DNA of 64,000 nt from an uncultured Rhodospirillaceae bacterium (GTDB taxonomy: Bacteria > Pseudomonadota > Alphaproteobacteria > Reyranellales > Reyranellaceae), in assembly GCA_945952105.1 (NCBI GenBank), contig CAMFGZ010000019.1, forward strand, positions 52,179-116,178, in the 5' to 3' direction. The notes below the pieces were generated by a model. The model was not told where the DNA came from, did no database searches, and was given only the letters and a program-made list of their open reading frames with translations. Shown here in pieces: positions 49,208 to 60,538 of the stretch (the first letter of the stretch is position 1; every line of letters starts with the position of its first letter). A program made the position numbers and the translations under genes.

Positions 49208-49692
49208 GATTTCTTCCAGCGTCGGCGGAGAGCCACCATGGCAAGGCAGGCATGGGCCGCGTCGCCGCCCTTGTCGCCGCGATCGGTGAAGGCGCGCGCC
49301 CGCGCCTGCTCGATGTTCTCGACGGTCACGATTCCGTAGCCGATGGCCAGCTTCTTCTGGACCGCGAGGTCCATCAGGCCGCGCGCGCTCTCGCCACAGA
49401 CATAGTCGTAGTGGGTGGTCTCGCCGCGGATGACGCAGCCGAGCGCCACGTAGCCGTCATAGCGCTTGCCCTTCTTCTCCGCCGCCATCGCGATCGCGCC
49501 GGGAATCTCGAAGGCGCCGGGAACGACGATGCGGTCCGCCTTCGCGCCGTTCTTCGCGATCTCCTGCTCGGCGCCCTTGATCAGCGCTTCGGCGACATCG
49601 GCGTAGTAACGCGACTCGACGATGAGGATGCGCGCGCCCTTGACGCCGGCGACCGCCGGCCGGGCCGTCGGGTTTTCCGTCCGTGTCGACAT
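49204..49692 (-). CDS. ribH: 6,7-dimethyl-8-ribityllumazine synthase
   Basis: The product is 162 residues. VPGAFEIPGAIAMA and VIRGETTHYDYVCGESARG (with the catalytic His) are the lumazine synthase signatures. It makes the direct riboflavin precursor. Two nt after the ribBA-like gene. Confidence 0.96.
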   Translation of the reverse strand: MSTRTENPTARPAVAGVKGARILIVESRYYADVAEALIKGAEQEIAKNGAKADRIVVPGAFEIPGAIAMAAEKKGKRYDGYVALGCVIRGETTHYDYVCGESARGLMDLAVQKKLAIGYGIVTVENIEQARARAFTDRGDKGGDAAHACLAMVALRRRWKKS

Positions 49693-49694
49693 GC

Positions 49695-50846
49695 TTAAAC
49701 CTTCGCGCGGCCGGGAACCGGCTTCTGGGCGACGATCTTGAGGCCAAAGCCCTCGAGACCGACCACGCTCTTCTGGGAGTTGCTGAGCAGCACCATTTCC
49801 TTCACGCCGAGATCGATCAGGATCTGGGCACCAACGCCGTAGTCGCGCAGCTCCTGCCCGGCAGGTTCAATCTGTTCGCCCGCGCGACGGCGCTGCTCGG
49901 CCAGCACGACAGTGAGCGGCTCGCGGATCAGCACGATCACGCCGCGGCCTTCCTTGGCGATCTCGCGCATGGACGCCTCGATCTCGCCGCCGCGACCGCC
50001 GCTGCGCTGGCCGAGCGTGTCGGTGAAGAGGTTGACGGCGTGCATGCGCACCATGACCGGACCGCCGGCCGCGGGGTCACCCTTCACCAGAGCGACATGC
50101 TGCGCCATCGTCACCTTGTTCACGTAGACGACGCAGCGGAAGTCGCCGCCCCAGGTGCTGTCGAGCGCGGTCTCGCTGATGCGCTTCACGATCGAGTCGT
50201 AGCGGCGGCGATAGGCGATCAGGTCGGCGATGGTGCCGATCTTGAGCGCATGGCGCTGCGCGAAGGTGATGAGGTCGTTTCGGCGCGCCATCGTGCCGTC
50301 GTCGTTCATGATCTCGCAGATCACGCCGGCCGGGGTGAGCCCCGCCAGGCGCGCGAGATCGACGGCGGCTTCGGTGTGGCCGGTGCGCTCCAGCGTGCCG
50401 CCGTCGCGGGCGACCAGCGGGAAGACGTGTCCCGGTGTCACGATGTCGTGCGGCCCGCACGAGGGGTCGATCGCCACGGCGACGGTTCGCGCACGATCGG
50501 CGGCGGAGATGCCGGTCGTCACGCCCTCTCGTGCCTCGATCGAGACCGTGAACGCCGTCGAGTGACGTGTGCGGTTGTTTTGCGACATCAACGGCAGGCC
50601 GAGCTGCTCGACCCGCTCGCGCGTCAGCGCGAGGCAGATCAGGCCGCGCGCATGCTTGGCCATGAAGTTGATGGCCTCGGGCGTCGCCCACTGTGCCGGG
50701 ATCACCAGGTCGCCCTCGTTCTCGCGGTCCTCGTCGTCGACGAGGATGAACATCCGGCCCTTGCGGGCCTCCTCGATGATGTCCTCGGCCGCGGCCTTCA
50801 CCTCGCTGAAGGTGATCCGCCAAGCGTCCTTTTCGAGCGCACTCAT
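49695..50846 (-). CDS. ribBA: 3,4-dihydroxy-2-butanone 4-phosphate synthase with GTP cyclohydrolase II-like C-terminal domain
   Basis: The product is 383 residues. The N-terminal DHBP synthase domain is intact: [31 protein letters not shown] and [16 protein letters not shown] carry its acidic and His residues. The C-terminal half has the cyclohydrolase II outline, but at the zinc site it reads [19 protein letters not shown], with no cysteines. GTP hydrolysis is therefore doubtful. It resembles the RibBX-type variants known in Proteobacteria. A separate RibA would be needed elsewhere in the genome. Confidence 0.93.
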   Translation of the reverse strand: MSALEKDAWRITFSEVKAAAEDIIEEARKGRMFILVDDEDRENEGDLVIPAQWATPEAINFMAKHARGLICLALTRERVEQLGLPLMSQNNRTRHSTAFTVSIEAREGVTTGISAADRARTVAVAIDPSCGPHDIVTPGHVFPLVARDGGTLERTGHTEAAVDLARLAGLTPAGVICEIMNDDGTMARRNDLITFAQRHALKIGTIADLIAYRRRYDSIVKRISETALDSTWGGDFRCVVYVNKVTMAQHVALVKGDPAAGGPVMVRMHAVNLFTDTLGQRSGGRGGEIEASMREIAKEGRGVIVLIREPLTVVLAEQRRRAGEQIEPAGQELRDYGVGAQILIDLGVKEMVLLSNSQKSVVGLEGFGLKIVAQKPVPGRAKV

Positions 50847-51445
50847 GATTTCTGATGCTCCAACAGTCGCGCAACGTAACGCGCGAGCATATCGACCTCA
50901 AGGTTGACCCTTTGGCCGACCCTGGCCTGACCCAGAGTGGTAACCGCCTGGGTGTGTGAAATCACATTCACGCCAAAGCGATTGCCTTCCACTTCATTGA
51001 CCGTGAGCGAAATGCCGTCGATCGCCACCGAGCCCTTGGCCGCGACGAAGCGTGCCAGTTCGGGCGGCGCCTCGAACACGAAGCGCACGCTGCCGCCTTC
51101 GGGAGTCATGGAGACGATCTTCCCCACCCCGTCGACATGCCCATAGACGAGATGGCCGCCCAGTTCGTCGCCGAGCTTCAGCGACAGTTCGAGGTTGAGC
51201 CGGCTGCCGATGGTCCAGTCGCCGAGATGCGTCTTGTCGAGGCTCTCCGCCGAAACTTCGACCGCGAACCGCCCGGCGCTCTTCTCGACGACCGTGAGGC
51301 AGCATCCCGAGCAGGCGATCGAGGCTCCGATGGCGATCGGCGTCATGTCGTGCCGGGTGACGATGACGAAACGACGGTCTCCCGCCTTGCCGCCGGGGTC
51401 GACCGAGACGATCTCCCCGATGTCTGTCACGATGCCTGTGAACAT
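50843..51445 (-). CDS. ribE: riboflavin synthase alpha chain
   Basis: The product is 200 residues, two repeated lumazine-binding barrels. It starts MFTGIVTDIGEI and contains IACSGCCLTVVE and IDGISLTVNEVEG, one from each half. It dismutates lumazine to riboflavin. Overlaps the ribBA-like start by 4 nt. Confidence 0.97.
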   Translation of the reverse strand: MFTGIVTDIGEIVSVDPGGKAGDRRFVIVTRHDMTPIAIGASIACSGCCLTVVEKSAGRFAVEVSAESLDKTHLGDWTIGSRLNLELSLKLGDELGGHLVYGHVDGVGKIVSMTPEGGSVRFVFEAPPELARFVAAKGSVAIDGISLTVNEVEGNRFGVNVISHTQAVTTLGQARVGQRVNLEVDMLARYVARLLEHQKS

Positions 51446-51454
51446 GGCCGGTAC

Positions 51455-52546
51455 TTAATCCTCCCGCCGCCAGGTTTCCAGCGTGTCGCCCTGCAGTTGC
51501 CGCGCCGAAACCAACCGGAACCGGGGCGCGGAACCGAGCCGTGCAAATTCCAGTCCGCCGACCGCAGAGCGGCTGTCTCCGCCGAGGATCAAACCGGCCC
51601 GGTAACTCGAAATGCCATCGACGAGACCCGCCTTCAGGAAGGAAGCGGCTACCTGCCCGCCCCCCTCGATGAGGATCCTGGTCAGACCGCGCGCGCCCAG
51701 CGCCTGTGCGGCCGCCGCAACGTCGATGCGCCCGTTCGGATCACCCTCCACCTCGACGATGTCCATGCCAAGGGCGGCGAGCGCGTCCCGCCGTTGGGCC
51801 GGCGCGGCCTTCGTACAGATCAGCCAGACCGGCGTCATCCTTGCCGTGGTCGCAAGCCGGGACGCCGGAGAGAGACGCGCCTGCGAATCGAGCAGGATGC
51901 GCACCGGCGAATACGCCGCGAGGCCCGGCAGCCGGCAGGTCAGATCGGGATCGTCCGCGGCGGCCGTCGCGGCGCCGATCAGGATCGCGTCATGTATGGC
52001 GCGCAGGCGATGGCCGTCCTGCCGTGCCGCCGGGCCCGTGATCCACTTGCTCTCGCCGGCCGCGGTCGCGATGCGCCCGTCGAGCGAGCCCGCCATCTTG
52101 AGATGGAAGAGCGGCCGTCCTTCGCGCACGCGCAACAGGAAGCCCGCATTGATCTCGGCCGCGTCGGCGGCGCCCTCGCCCACTTCGACCGAAATACCGG
52201 CCGCCTTCAGGCGGGCGTGCCCTTGCCCTTTAACGCGTGGATCGGGATCCTCGAGTGCGGAAACGACACGCACGACACCCGAGGATACGAGCGCGTCCGC
52301 ACAGGGCGGCGTTCTGCCATGATGCGAGCAGGGCTCGAGCGTGACGTAGGCAGTCGCGCCCTTCAGCGACTGGCCGGCCTTCGTCGCTTCGGCAATCGCA
52401 TCGGCCTCGGCATGCGGGCGGCCGCCGTCCCGCGTGCGGCCACGCGCAATCACCCGTCCGTCCCGCACGAAGACGCAACCGACGGCGGGATTGGGCCAGG
52501 TGCGGCCGAGCGAACGGCGCGCCAGCGCGAGCGCCGCGCGCATCAT
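51455..52546 (-). CDS. ribD: bifunctional riboflavin deaminase/reductase RibD
   Basis: The product is 363 residues. The N-terminal deaminase has the zinc motifs HAEADAI and LEPCSHHGRTPPCADAL. The C-terminal reductase has FHLKMAGSLDGRIATAAGESKWITG and ILIEGGGQVAASFL. ATG 52546 (MMRAALALARR) is preceded by AAGGA and starts 5 nt after the nrdR stop. The longer ORF to 52927 is a frame extension through nrdR. Confidence 0.96.
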   Translation of the reverse strand: MMRAALALARRSLGRTWPNPAVGCVFVRDGRVIARGRTRDGGRPHAEADAIAEATKAGQSLKGATAYVTLEPCSHHGRTPPCADALVSSGVVRVVSALEDPDPRVKGQGHARLKAAGISVEVGEGAADAAEINAGFLLRVREGRPLFHLKMAGSLDGRIATAAGESKWITGPAARQDGHRLRAIHDAILIGAATAAADDPDLTCRLPGLAAYSPVRILLDSQARLSPASRLATTARMTPVWLICTKAAPAQRRDALAALGMDIVEVEGDPNGRIDVAAAAQALGARGLTRILIEGGGQVAASFLKAGLVDGISSYRAGLILGGDSRSAVGGLEFARLGSAPRFRLVSARQLQGDTLETWRRED

Positions 52547-52551
52547 CGGCG

Positions 52552-53016
52552 TCAGTCCTTGAAGTGGGTATCGGCCAGGTCGGAGATGAACTCCTCGAAG
52601 TCCCGGGCCTCGCGGAAGTTGCGATAGACCGAAGCGAACCGCACATAGGCCACAGGATCGAGCGCGCGCAGCGCGTCCATCACGAGTTCGCCGATCTGCG
52701 TCGAGGGAATCTCGCTCTCGCCGGAGCTTTCGAGGCGGCGAACGATGCCATTCACCACTCGCTCGGTGCGCTCTGGATCGACCGGCCGCTTGCGGCAGGC
52801 GACCTGTATGGAACGCGCCAGCTTGTCGCGATCGAACTGCACGCGCTGTCCGTTCTTCTTCACCACCGTCAGCTCGCGCAGCTGCACGCGCTCGAAGGTC
52901 GTGAAGCGCGAGCCGCAGGACGGGCAATAGCGCCGCCGGCGGATCGCCGAGTTGTCGTCGGTCGGCCTCGAGTCTTTAACCTGTGTGTCCTCGTGACCGC
53001 AGAATGGGCAGCGCAT
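52552..53016 (-). CDS. nrdR: transcriptional repressor NrdR
   Basis: The product is 154 residues. The zinc ribbon is CPFCGHED...[13 protein letters not shown], and the following ATP-cone senses (d)ATP. It represses ribonucleotide reductase genes through NrdR boxes. Position between glyA and ribD is the conserved one. Confidence 0.97.
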   Translation of the reverse strand: MRCPFCGHEDTQVKDSRPTDDNSAIRRRRYCPSCGSRFTTFERVQLRELTVVKKNGQRVQFDRDKLARSIQVACRKRPVDPERTERVVNGIVRRLESSGESEIPSTQIGELVMDALRALDPVAYVRFASVYRNFREARDFEEFISDLADTHFKD

Positions 53017-53051
53017 CTAGTTCCCCTGTTTTCTTCTGGTTTTGCGCCTTG

Positions 53052-54359
53052 TCAGTCGCGGTAGATCGGGAAGCGCGCGCAAAGTGCGTGCACCTTGGCG
53101 CGGACCTGGGCCTCGACCTGGGCGTCGCCGTCCGGACCATTTTTGGCGATGCCGTCGAGCACGTCGGCTATCAGATGGCCGATCTGCTGGAACTCCGCGA
53201 CGCCGAAACCGCGCGAGGTGCCCGCCGGGGAGCCGAGGCGCACGCCCGACGTGATCGTGTACTTCTCCGGATCGCCGGGGATGCTGTTCTTGTTGGTCGT
53301 GATGCCGGCGCGGTCGAGCACCTTCTCCGCCGACACGCCGGTCGCCTTCTTCGGACGCAGGTCGACCAGCATGACGTGGCTGTCGGTGCCGCCCGAGACG
53401 ATCTTCAGGCCGCGCTCGGTCAGCGTGGCAGCCAGCGCGCGGGCATTGTCGACCACCTGCTGCGCATAAATCTTGAAGTCGGGCTTCAGCGCCTCGCCGA
53501 ACGCCACCGCCTTGGCGGCGATAATGTGCATCAGCGGGCCGCCCTGCAGGCCGGGGAACACCGCCGAGTTGATCTTCTTCCCGAGTTCGGCGTCGTTCGA
53601 CAGGATCATGCCGCCGCGCGGGCCCCGCAGCGTCTTGTGCGTCGTCGTGGTCACGACATGGGCATGCGGCAGCGGGCTGGGATAGACGCCGGCCGCGACC
53701 AGGCCGGCATAGTGCGCCATGTCGACCATGAAGTAGGCGCCGATCTCGTCGGCGACCTTGCGGAAGCGCGCCCAGTCGATGTGGCGCGAATAGGCCGAGG
53801 CGCCGGCGATGATCAGCTTCGGCTTCTCTCGCCGCGCGATCTCCTCCATCTGCTCGTAGTCGATCTGGTGCGTGTCGGGCTTCACACCGTAGGACAAGAC
53901 CTTGAACCACTTGCCCGACTGGTTGGCCGGCGAGCCATGCGTGAGATGACCACCCTCGGACAGCGACATGCCGAGGAACGTGTCGCCCGGCTGCAGCAGC
54001 GCCATGAACACGGCCTGGTTGGCCTGCGCGCCGGAGTGCGGCTGCACGTTGGCGAAGGAGCAGTTGAACAGCTTCTTCGCACGCTCGATCGCCAGATCCT
54101 CGGCCTTGTCGACCTCCTCGCAACCGCCGTAGTAGCGGCGACGCGGATAGCCCTCGGCATACTTGTTGGTAAGCACCGAGCCCGCCGCTTCGAGCACCGC
54201 GCGCGAGACGATGTTCTCCGAGGCGATCAACTCAATCTGCTCCTGCTGGCGATGCAGTTCGCCCTTGAGAACGGCGTCGATCGCCGGGTCGGCTTCGGCG
54301 ACGCCGGTGGTGAACATCGGCAACGGCGAATCGCTCATCTTGGAAGCGGCTTGGCTCAT
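53052..54359 (-). CDS. glyA: serine hydroxymethyltransferase
   Basis: The product is 435 residues. The PLP lysine is in [17 protein letters not shown], with [16 protein letters not shown] near the start and [18 protein letters not shown] following. It interconverts serine and glycine with one-carbon transfer to folate. ATG 54359 is preferred over TTG 54368, with AAAGGG upstream. It follows rpiB by 5 nt. Confidence 0.97.
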   Translation of the reverse strand: MSQAASKMSDSPLPMFTTGVAEADPAIDAVLKGELHRQQEQIELIASENIVSRAVLEAAGSVLTNKYAEGYPRRRYYGGCEEVDKAEDLAIERAKKLFNCSFANVQPHSGAQANQAVFMALLQPGDTFLGMSLSEGGHLTHGSPANQSGKWFKVLSYGVKPDTHQIDYEQMEEIARREKPKLIIAGASAYSRHIDWARFRKVADEIGAYFMVDMAHYAGLVAAGVYPSPLPHAHVVTTTTHKTLRGPRGGMILSNDAELGKKINSAVFPGLQGGPLMHIIAAKAVAFGEALKPDFKIYAQQVVDNARALAATLTERGLKIVSGGTDSHVMLVDLRPKKATGVSAEKVLDRAGITTNKNSIPGDPEKYTITSGVRLGSPAGTSRGFGVAEFQQIGHLIADVLDGIAKNGPDGDAQVEAQVRAKVHALCARFPIYRD

Positions 54360-54364
54360 GACAC

Positions 54365-54805
54365 TCAACCCTTTGAAAGCTTGTCGACTCGGCCGGCGTG
54401 GCGCCCGCCTTCGAACTTGGTCGCGAGGAAGACCTTCAATGCCTCGCGCGCGACCTCGATACCGATCAGGCGCTGGCCGAAGGCAATGACATTGGCATCG
54501 TTGTGCTCGCGCGACAGGCGCGCCGAGGTCACATCATGCGCGAGGACCGCGCGAACCTTGGGATTGCGATTGGCCGCGATGGAAATGCCGATGCCGCTGC
54601 CGCAGACCAGCACGCCGCGATCGACCCTGCCCGAAGCGATGGCGTCGCCCATGGCTTTGCCGAAGTCCGGATAATCGACGGACGCGGTCGAATGGGTGCC
54701 GAGATCCAGCACCTCGTGACCCGCTTCCTGCAGGTCGCGCTTCAGGATTTCCTTTAGGTCGAAGCCGGCATGATCCGACGCGACCGCGATGGCGCCCCCC
54801 GGCAT
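54365..54805 (-). CDS. rpiB: ribose 5-phosphate isomerase B
   Basis: The product is 146 residues. [14 protein letters not shown] and [16 protein letters not shown] with the catalytic Cys are diagnostic. It interconverts ribose- and ribulose-5-phosphate. It heads the glyA-nrdR-rib-nusB-thiL run. A 9-bp hairpin (54837-54857) lies in its leader. Confidence 0.95.
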   Translation of the reverse strand: MPGGAIAVASDHAGFDLKEILKRDLQEAGHEVLDLGTHSTASVDYPDFGKAMGDAIASGRVDRGVLVCGSGIGISIAANRNPKVRAVLAHDVTSARLSREHNDANVIAFGQRLIGIEVAREALKVFLATKFEGGRHAGRVDKLSKG

Positions 54806-54836
54806 ATCGACGATCGATCCCCTCTATCTATTGAGC

Positions 54837-54857
54837 CCCCCGATACCATATCGGGGG
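54837..54857. other. hairpin in the rpiB leader
   Basis: CCCCCGATA/TATCGGGGG, a perfect 9-bp stem with CCA loop, about 32 nt upstream of the rpiB ATG. No T-run follows on either strand, so a role in termination is uncertain. Confidence 0.4.
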
Positions 54858-54917
54858 CCGCGGTGTCACGGTCCCCCAAAATCGTGGAAAGCGACCCACA
54901 AGACATTGATTTGGAAC

Positions 54918-54944
54918 GAAAAAGGCCCGGCAAGTGCCGGGCCT
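54918..54944 (-). terminator. rho-independent terminator of liv operon 2
   Basis: On the minus strand a 9-bp stem AGGCCCGGC/GCCGGGCCT is followed by TTTTTCGTT, 24 nt past the livK stop. Confidence 0.9.
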
Positions 54945-54967
54945 GTCTCGCGCAAGGCTGATTTGCC

Positions 54968-56080
54968 CTACTTCTTCATCGGGGCCGACTTGCCGTCCTT
55001 CCAGACGTAGATGTCGTAAACCGCATCCTTGATGTCGCCCTTGGCGTCGAACTCGAGCACGCCGACGGCGGAGTCGTACTTGCCGGTGCGAAGCTGCTTG
55101 GCGACGGCCGCGGCATCGACCGACTTCGCCTTGTTGGCGGCATCGGCCCAGGCCTTCACGGCGGCGTAGCTGAACAGCGTGTAGCCTTCCGGATTGTACT
55201 TGGCGTCGCGGAACTTCTTCACGAGGGCCGCATTCTTGGGGTCGTCCTCGGCCTTGGGCGGAAACGACATCATCACGCCGTTGGTCGCCGCGCCGCCCAG
55301 CTGGGCGAACTCGGCGGTCTCGAGGGCGTCGAAGCCCATCATGTTGGCGGCGAGGCCCTGCTCACGCGCCTGCTTGATGATCAGCGCGCCCGCGGTGTGG
55401 TAGCCGCCCAGCACGATGATATCGATCTTCGCCTGCTTCATCTTGTTGATCAGCGCGGCGAAATCCTTGTCGGTGTCGTTGTAGGCCTCGTACATGGCCT
55501 CGCGCAGGCCGCCCTTGTTCAGGGCCTTCTTGGTCTCGTCGGCCACGCCCTTGCCGTACGGCGACTTGTCGTGGAGGATCGCGACCTTGGCGGTCTTGTT
55601 GTTCTTCAGGATGTAGTTGCCGACCGTCGTGCCCTGCACGTCGTCACGGCCGCAGGTGCGGAACACCGTGGTGTTGCCCTTGGAGGCGGCATCGTCCGTC
55701 AGCTTCGGATTGGTCGAGGCCGGCGTGATCTGCAGGATCTTGCCTTCCTTGTAGATGTCCGAGGCCGGGATCGACGAGCCCGAGCAGAAGTGCCCGGCCA
55801 CGAACACGACCTTGTCCGACACCATCTTGTTGGCAACCGCGGTCGCCTGCTTCGGGTCGCAGGCGTCGTCGCCGATCACCAGTTCCAGCTTCTGGCCGTT
55901 GACGCCGCCGGCGGCGTTGATGTCCTCGACCGCCATCTGCGCGCCGCGACGAAGCTGCTCGCCGAACGCGGCGTTGGAACCGGTCATCGGGCCGGCCGAC
56001 CCGATCTTGATCTGGGCGAACGCGGGCGTCGCCATCAAGGCAACGGCCGCGACAGCCAAGGTGCCGTACATCTTCTTCAT
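54968..56080 (-). CDS. livK: branched-chain amino acid ABC transporter substrate-binding protein (operon 2)
   Basis: The product is 370 residues. A Sec signal (MKKMYGTLAVAAVALMATPAFA) precedes QIKIGSAGPMTGSNAAFGEQ. DACDPKQATAVANKMV and AGHFCSGSSIPASDIY are typical of the LivJ/LivK group that binds Leu, Ile and Val, including the disulfide-type Cys pair. ATG 56080 has AGGGAG upstream. Last gene of the operon, ended by a strong terminator. Confidence 0.95.
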   Translation of the reverse strand: MKKMYGTLAVAAVALMATPAFAQIKIGSAGPMTGSNAAFGEQLRRGAQMAVEDINAAGGVNGQKLELVIGDDACDPKQATAVANKMVSDKVVFVAGHFCSGSSIPASDIYKEGKILQITPASTNPKLTDDAASKGNTTVFRTCGRDDVQGTTVGNYILKNNKTAKVAILHDKSPYGKGVADETKKALNKGGLREAMYEAYNDTDKDFAALINKMKQAKIDIIVLGGYHTAGALIIKQAREQGLAANMMGFDALETAEFAQLGGAATNGVMMSFPPKAEDDPKNAALVKKFRDAKYNPEGYTLFSYAAVKAWADAANKAKSVDAAAVAKQLRTGKYDSAVGVLEFDAKGDIKDAVYDIYVWKDGKSAPMKK

Positions 56081-56135
56081 CCGGAGACTCCCTGTTCGTT
56101 GATGCGCCTCCGCTGGTGCGGAGCATGGCGTTAGA

Positions 56136-56498
56136 TTAGTGCCGCTCGTCCCAGCCCAGCAAGCCTTTGCGCCGGTAAAGCCAGGGATACTGGCGCACCA
56201 TCTGGCGCGCCCGCGTGAGCCTGTAGGCAAAGGCTGCGATCGCCAGTTGTACCGTCCAGCCCAGTACAAATCCCGCCAGCGACCACAGCTCGCCGTTGGC
56301 CAGTGCATAGTCGAGGAAACGCAGCGTCGCCGACAGAAGCGCGGTGTAGAACACGATCTGCGGCCACGGCCGCCAGGTCAGCGCCACCGCATGGCCCGCG
56401 GCAAACGAGGCCGGTCCGATCACGACGAGGTTGAACAGCAGCACGTTGAACAGCGTGTCGCCGAACCAGTCGAACATGAAGGTGTCGAGCGGGCTCAT
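56136..56498 (-). CDS. small membrane protein in the liv operon
   Basis: The product is 120 residues with three hydrophobic helices (about 15-38, 48-65 and 72-95) and a basic C-terminus (RRKGLLGWDERH). It overlaps the livF stop by 4 nt and precedes livK, so it is co-translated with the transporter. No known function. Its position suggests an accessory role in transporter assembly or regulation. Confidence 0.82.
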   Translation of the reverse strand: MSPLDTFMFDWFGDTLFNVLLFNLVVIGPASFAAGHAVALTWRPWPQIVFYTALLSATLRFLDYALANGELWSLAGFVLGWTVQLAIAAFAYRLTRARQMVRQYPWLYRRKGLLGWDERH

Positions 56499-57223
56499 GC
56501 GTGACCGCCTTCGAGATAGGCCGCACGGACTTCCTGGTTGGCCAGAAGCTCCTTGCCGCTGCCGCTGAGGCGCACCCGGCCGTTGGCCAGCACGTAGCCA
56601 CGATCGGCCAGACGCAGCGCATGAAAGGCATTCTGCTCGACCAGAAAGATGGTGACGCCCTCCTCCCGCGCGATGCGGCCGATCGAGTCGAAGATCTGGC
56701 GCACGATCAGCGGCGCGAGGCCCAGCGACGGCTCGTCGAGCAGGAGGATGCGCGGCCGGCTCATCAGTGCGCGCCCGATCGCAAGCATCTGCTGCTCGCC
56801 GCCCGACAGGGTGCCGCCGCGCTGGTCGCGCCGCTCGGCCAGCCGCGGGAACATGGCGAAGACGCGGTCGAGGTCGCTCCTGAAGTTGGCCGGATCGGCG
56901 AGGATCGCGCCCATCTGCAGGTTCTCGTAGACACTCATGCGCGCAAAGATGCGCCGCCCTTCCGGCACCTGCGCCACGCCACGCCGCACGATCTGATAGG
57001 TCGGCAGCGCCGTGATGTCCTCGCCATCGAGCAGGATCCTGCCGCTGCGCGCGCGGGGATTGCCGCAGATCGTCATCAGCAGGGTCGACTTGCCCGCCCC
57101 GTTGGCCCCGATCAGGGTCACGATCTCGCCGCGCGCCACGTCGAGGTCGACGCCGTGCAATGCCTGGATGGCGCCGTAGAAGGTCTCGATGCCCTTCACC
57201 GAGAGGATCGGGGGCTCAGCCAT
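56495..57223 (-). CDS. livF: branched-chain amino acid ABC transporter ATPase LivF (operon 2)
   Basis: The product is 242 residues. Walker A is GANGAGKSTL, the signature LSGGEQQMLAIGRAL, Walker B ILLLDEPSLGLAP and the switch LVEQNAFHAL. It overlaps livG upstream by 8 nt and the small membrane protein downstream by 4 nt. Confidence 0.95.
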   Translation of the reverse strand: MAEPPILSVKGIETFYGAIQALHGVDLDVARGEIVTLIGANGAGKSTLLMTICGNPRARSGRILLDGEDITALPTYQIVRRGVAQVPEGRRIFARMSVYENLQMGAILADPANFRSDLDRVFAMFPRLAERRDQRGGTLSGGEQQMLAIGRALMSRPRILLLDEPSLGLAPLIVRQIFDSIGRIAREEGVTIFLVEQNAFHALRLADRGYVLANGRVRLSGSGKELLANQEVRAAYLEGGHA

Positions 57224-58021
57224 CGAGCGCCTCCTCGTCGGTGCCGAGATAGGCGCGGATCACCGCCGGATCGTTGCGCACCGCCTCGGGATCGCCCTCG
57301 GCGATCTTGCGACCATAGTCGAGCACGACGATATGGTCGGAGATCTGCATCACGACGCTCATGTCGTGCTCGATCAGAAGCACGCCGATCCCGTCTCGGT
57401 CGCGGATCGAAACCAGGAGCTGGTTGAGTTCCGCCGATTCGCGCGGATTGAGACCGGCCGCCGGCTCGTCGAGGCAGAGCAGCACCGGCTCGGTGCACAT
57501 GGCGCGGGCGATCTCGAGCCGTCGCTGCGCGCCGTACGGCAGCTCGCCGGCCGGCCGGTCGGCGTCGGCCACCAGGCCGATCCGCTCCAGCCACAGGCGA
57601 GACAGTTCGATCGCGGCGTCCTCGGCACGCCGGAAACCTGTGGCACCGAGCAGCCCCAGCAGGCTCCAGCCCGAGGCGCGCATCAGCTTGTTGTGCTGCG
57701 CCACCATCAGGTTCTCCAGCACGGTCATGCCGGGAAACAGGCGGATGTTCTGGAAGGTACGCGCCACCCTGGCTTTCTGGCCGATCTCGTGGCCGCGCAT
57801 GCGCTCCAGCAGGAATTCGCCGCCCATACTGCGCAAGGTCAACCGCCCGACCGTCGGCTTGTAGAAGCCGGTGATGCAGTTGAAGACCGTGGTCTTGCCC
57901 GCGCCATTGGGACCGATGACCGCCGTGATGGCGCCTGGCCGGGCGGAGAACGAAACATCGTCGACCGCGATCAGGCCGCCGAAACGCATGGTGAGGTGCT
58001 CGACCTCTATCAGCGGTGCAC

Positions 58022-58025
<4 letters not shown>
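57216..58025 (-). CDS. livG: branched-chain amino acid ABC transporter ATPase LivG (operon 2)
   Basis: The product is 269 residues. Walker A is [12 protein letters not shown], the signature [15 protein letters not shown], Walker [14 protein letters not shown] and the switch [10 protein letters not shown]. The insert between Q-loop and signature is the G-type length. ATG 58025 overlaps the livM stop in an ATGA; the ORF's upstream extension is not used. Confidence 0.95.
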
Positions 58026-59434
<1,409 letters not shown>

Positions 59435-59438
59435 ATGC

Positions 59439-60353
<915 letters not shown>

Positions 60354-60538
60354 GCCTTGTTTCTGTCTCCCTGCCCTTGCGACCTACGATGCTTTCTCGG
60401 CGACTGGCAAGCTCAAGATGGAGGCCTGCAAATCGCGGACCAGAGGCAAGACGGGCTTGCGCCAGGCCCGGCGGGGTTCCGTCGGAACGGTCCAAATGCC
60501 ACTTGAACTCGGCAGCCCAAGTGCCGATTAAGGACCAC

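Noticed and set aside
49695-50846. FMN riboswitch ahead of the rib genes
   Set aside because: The gene overlaps its upstream neighbour ribE by 4 nt, leaving no leader, and no RFN-like conserved blocks were found near ribD either.
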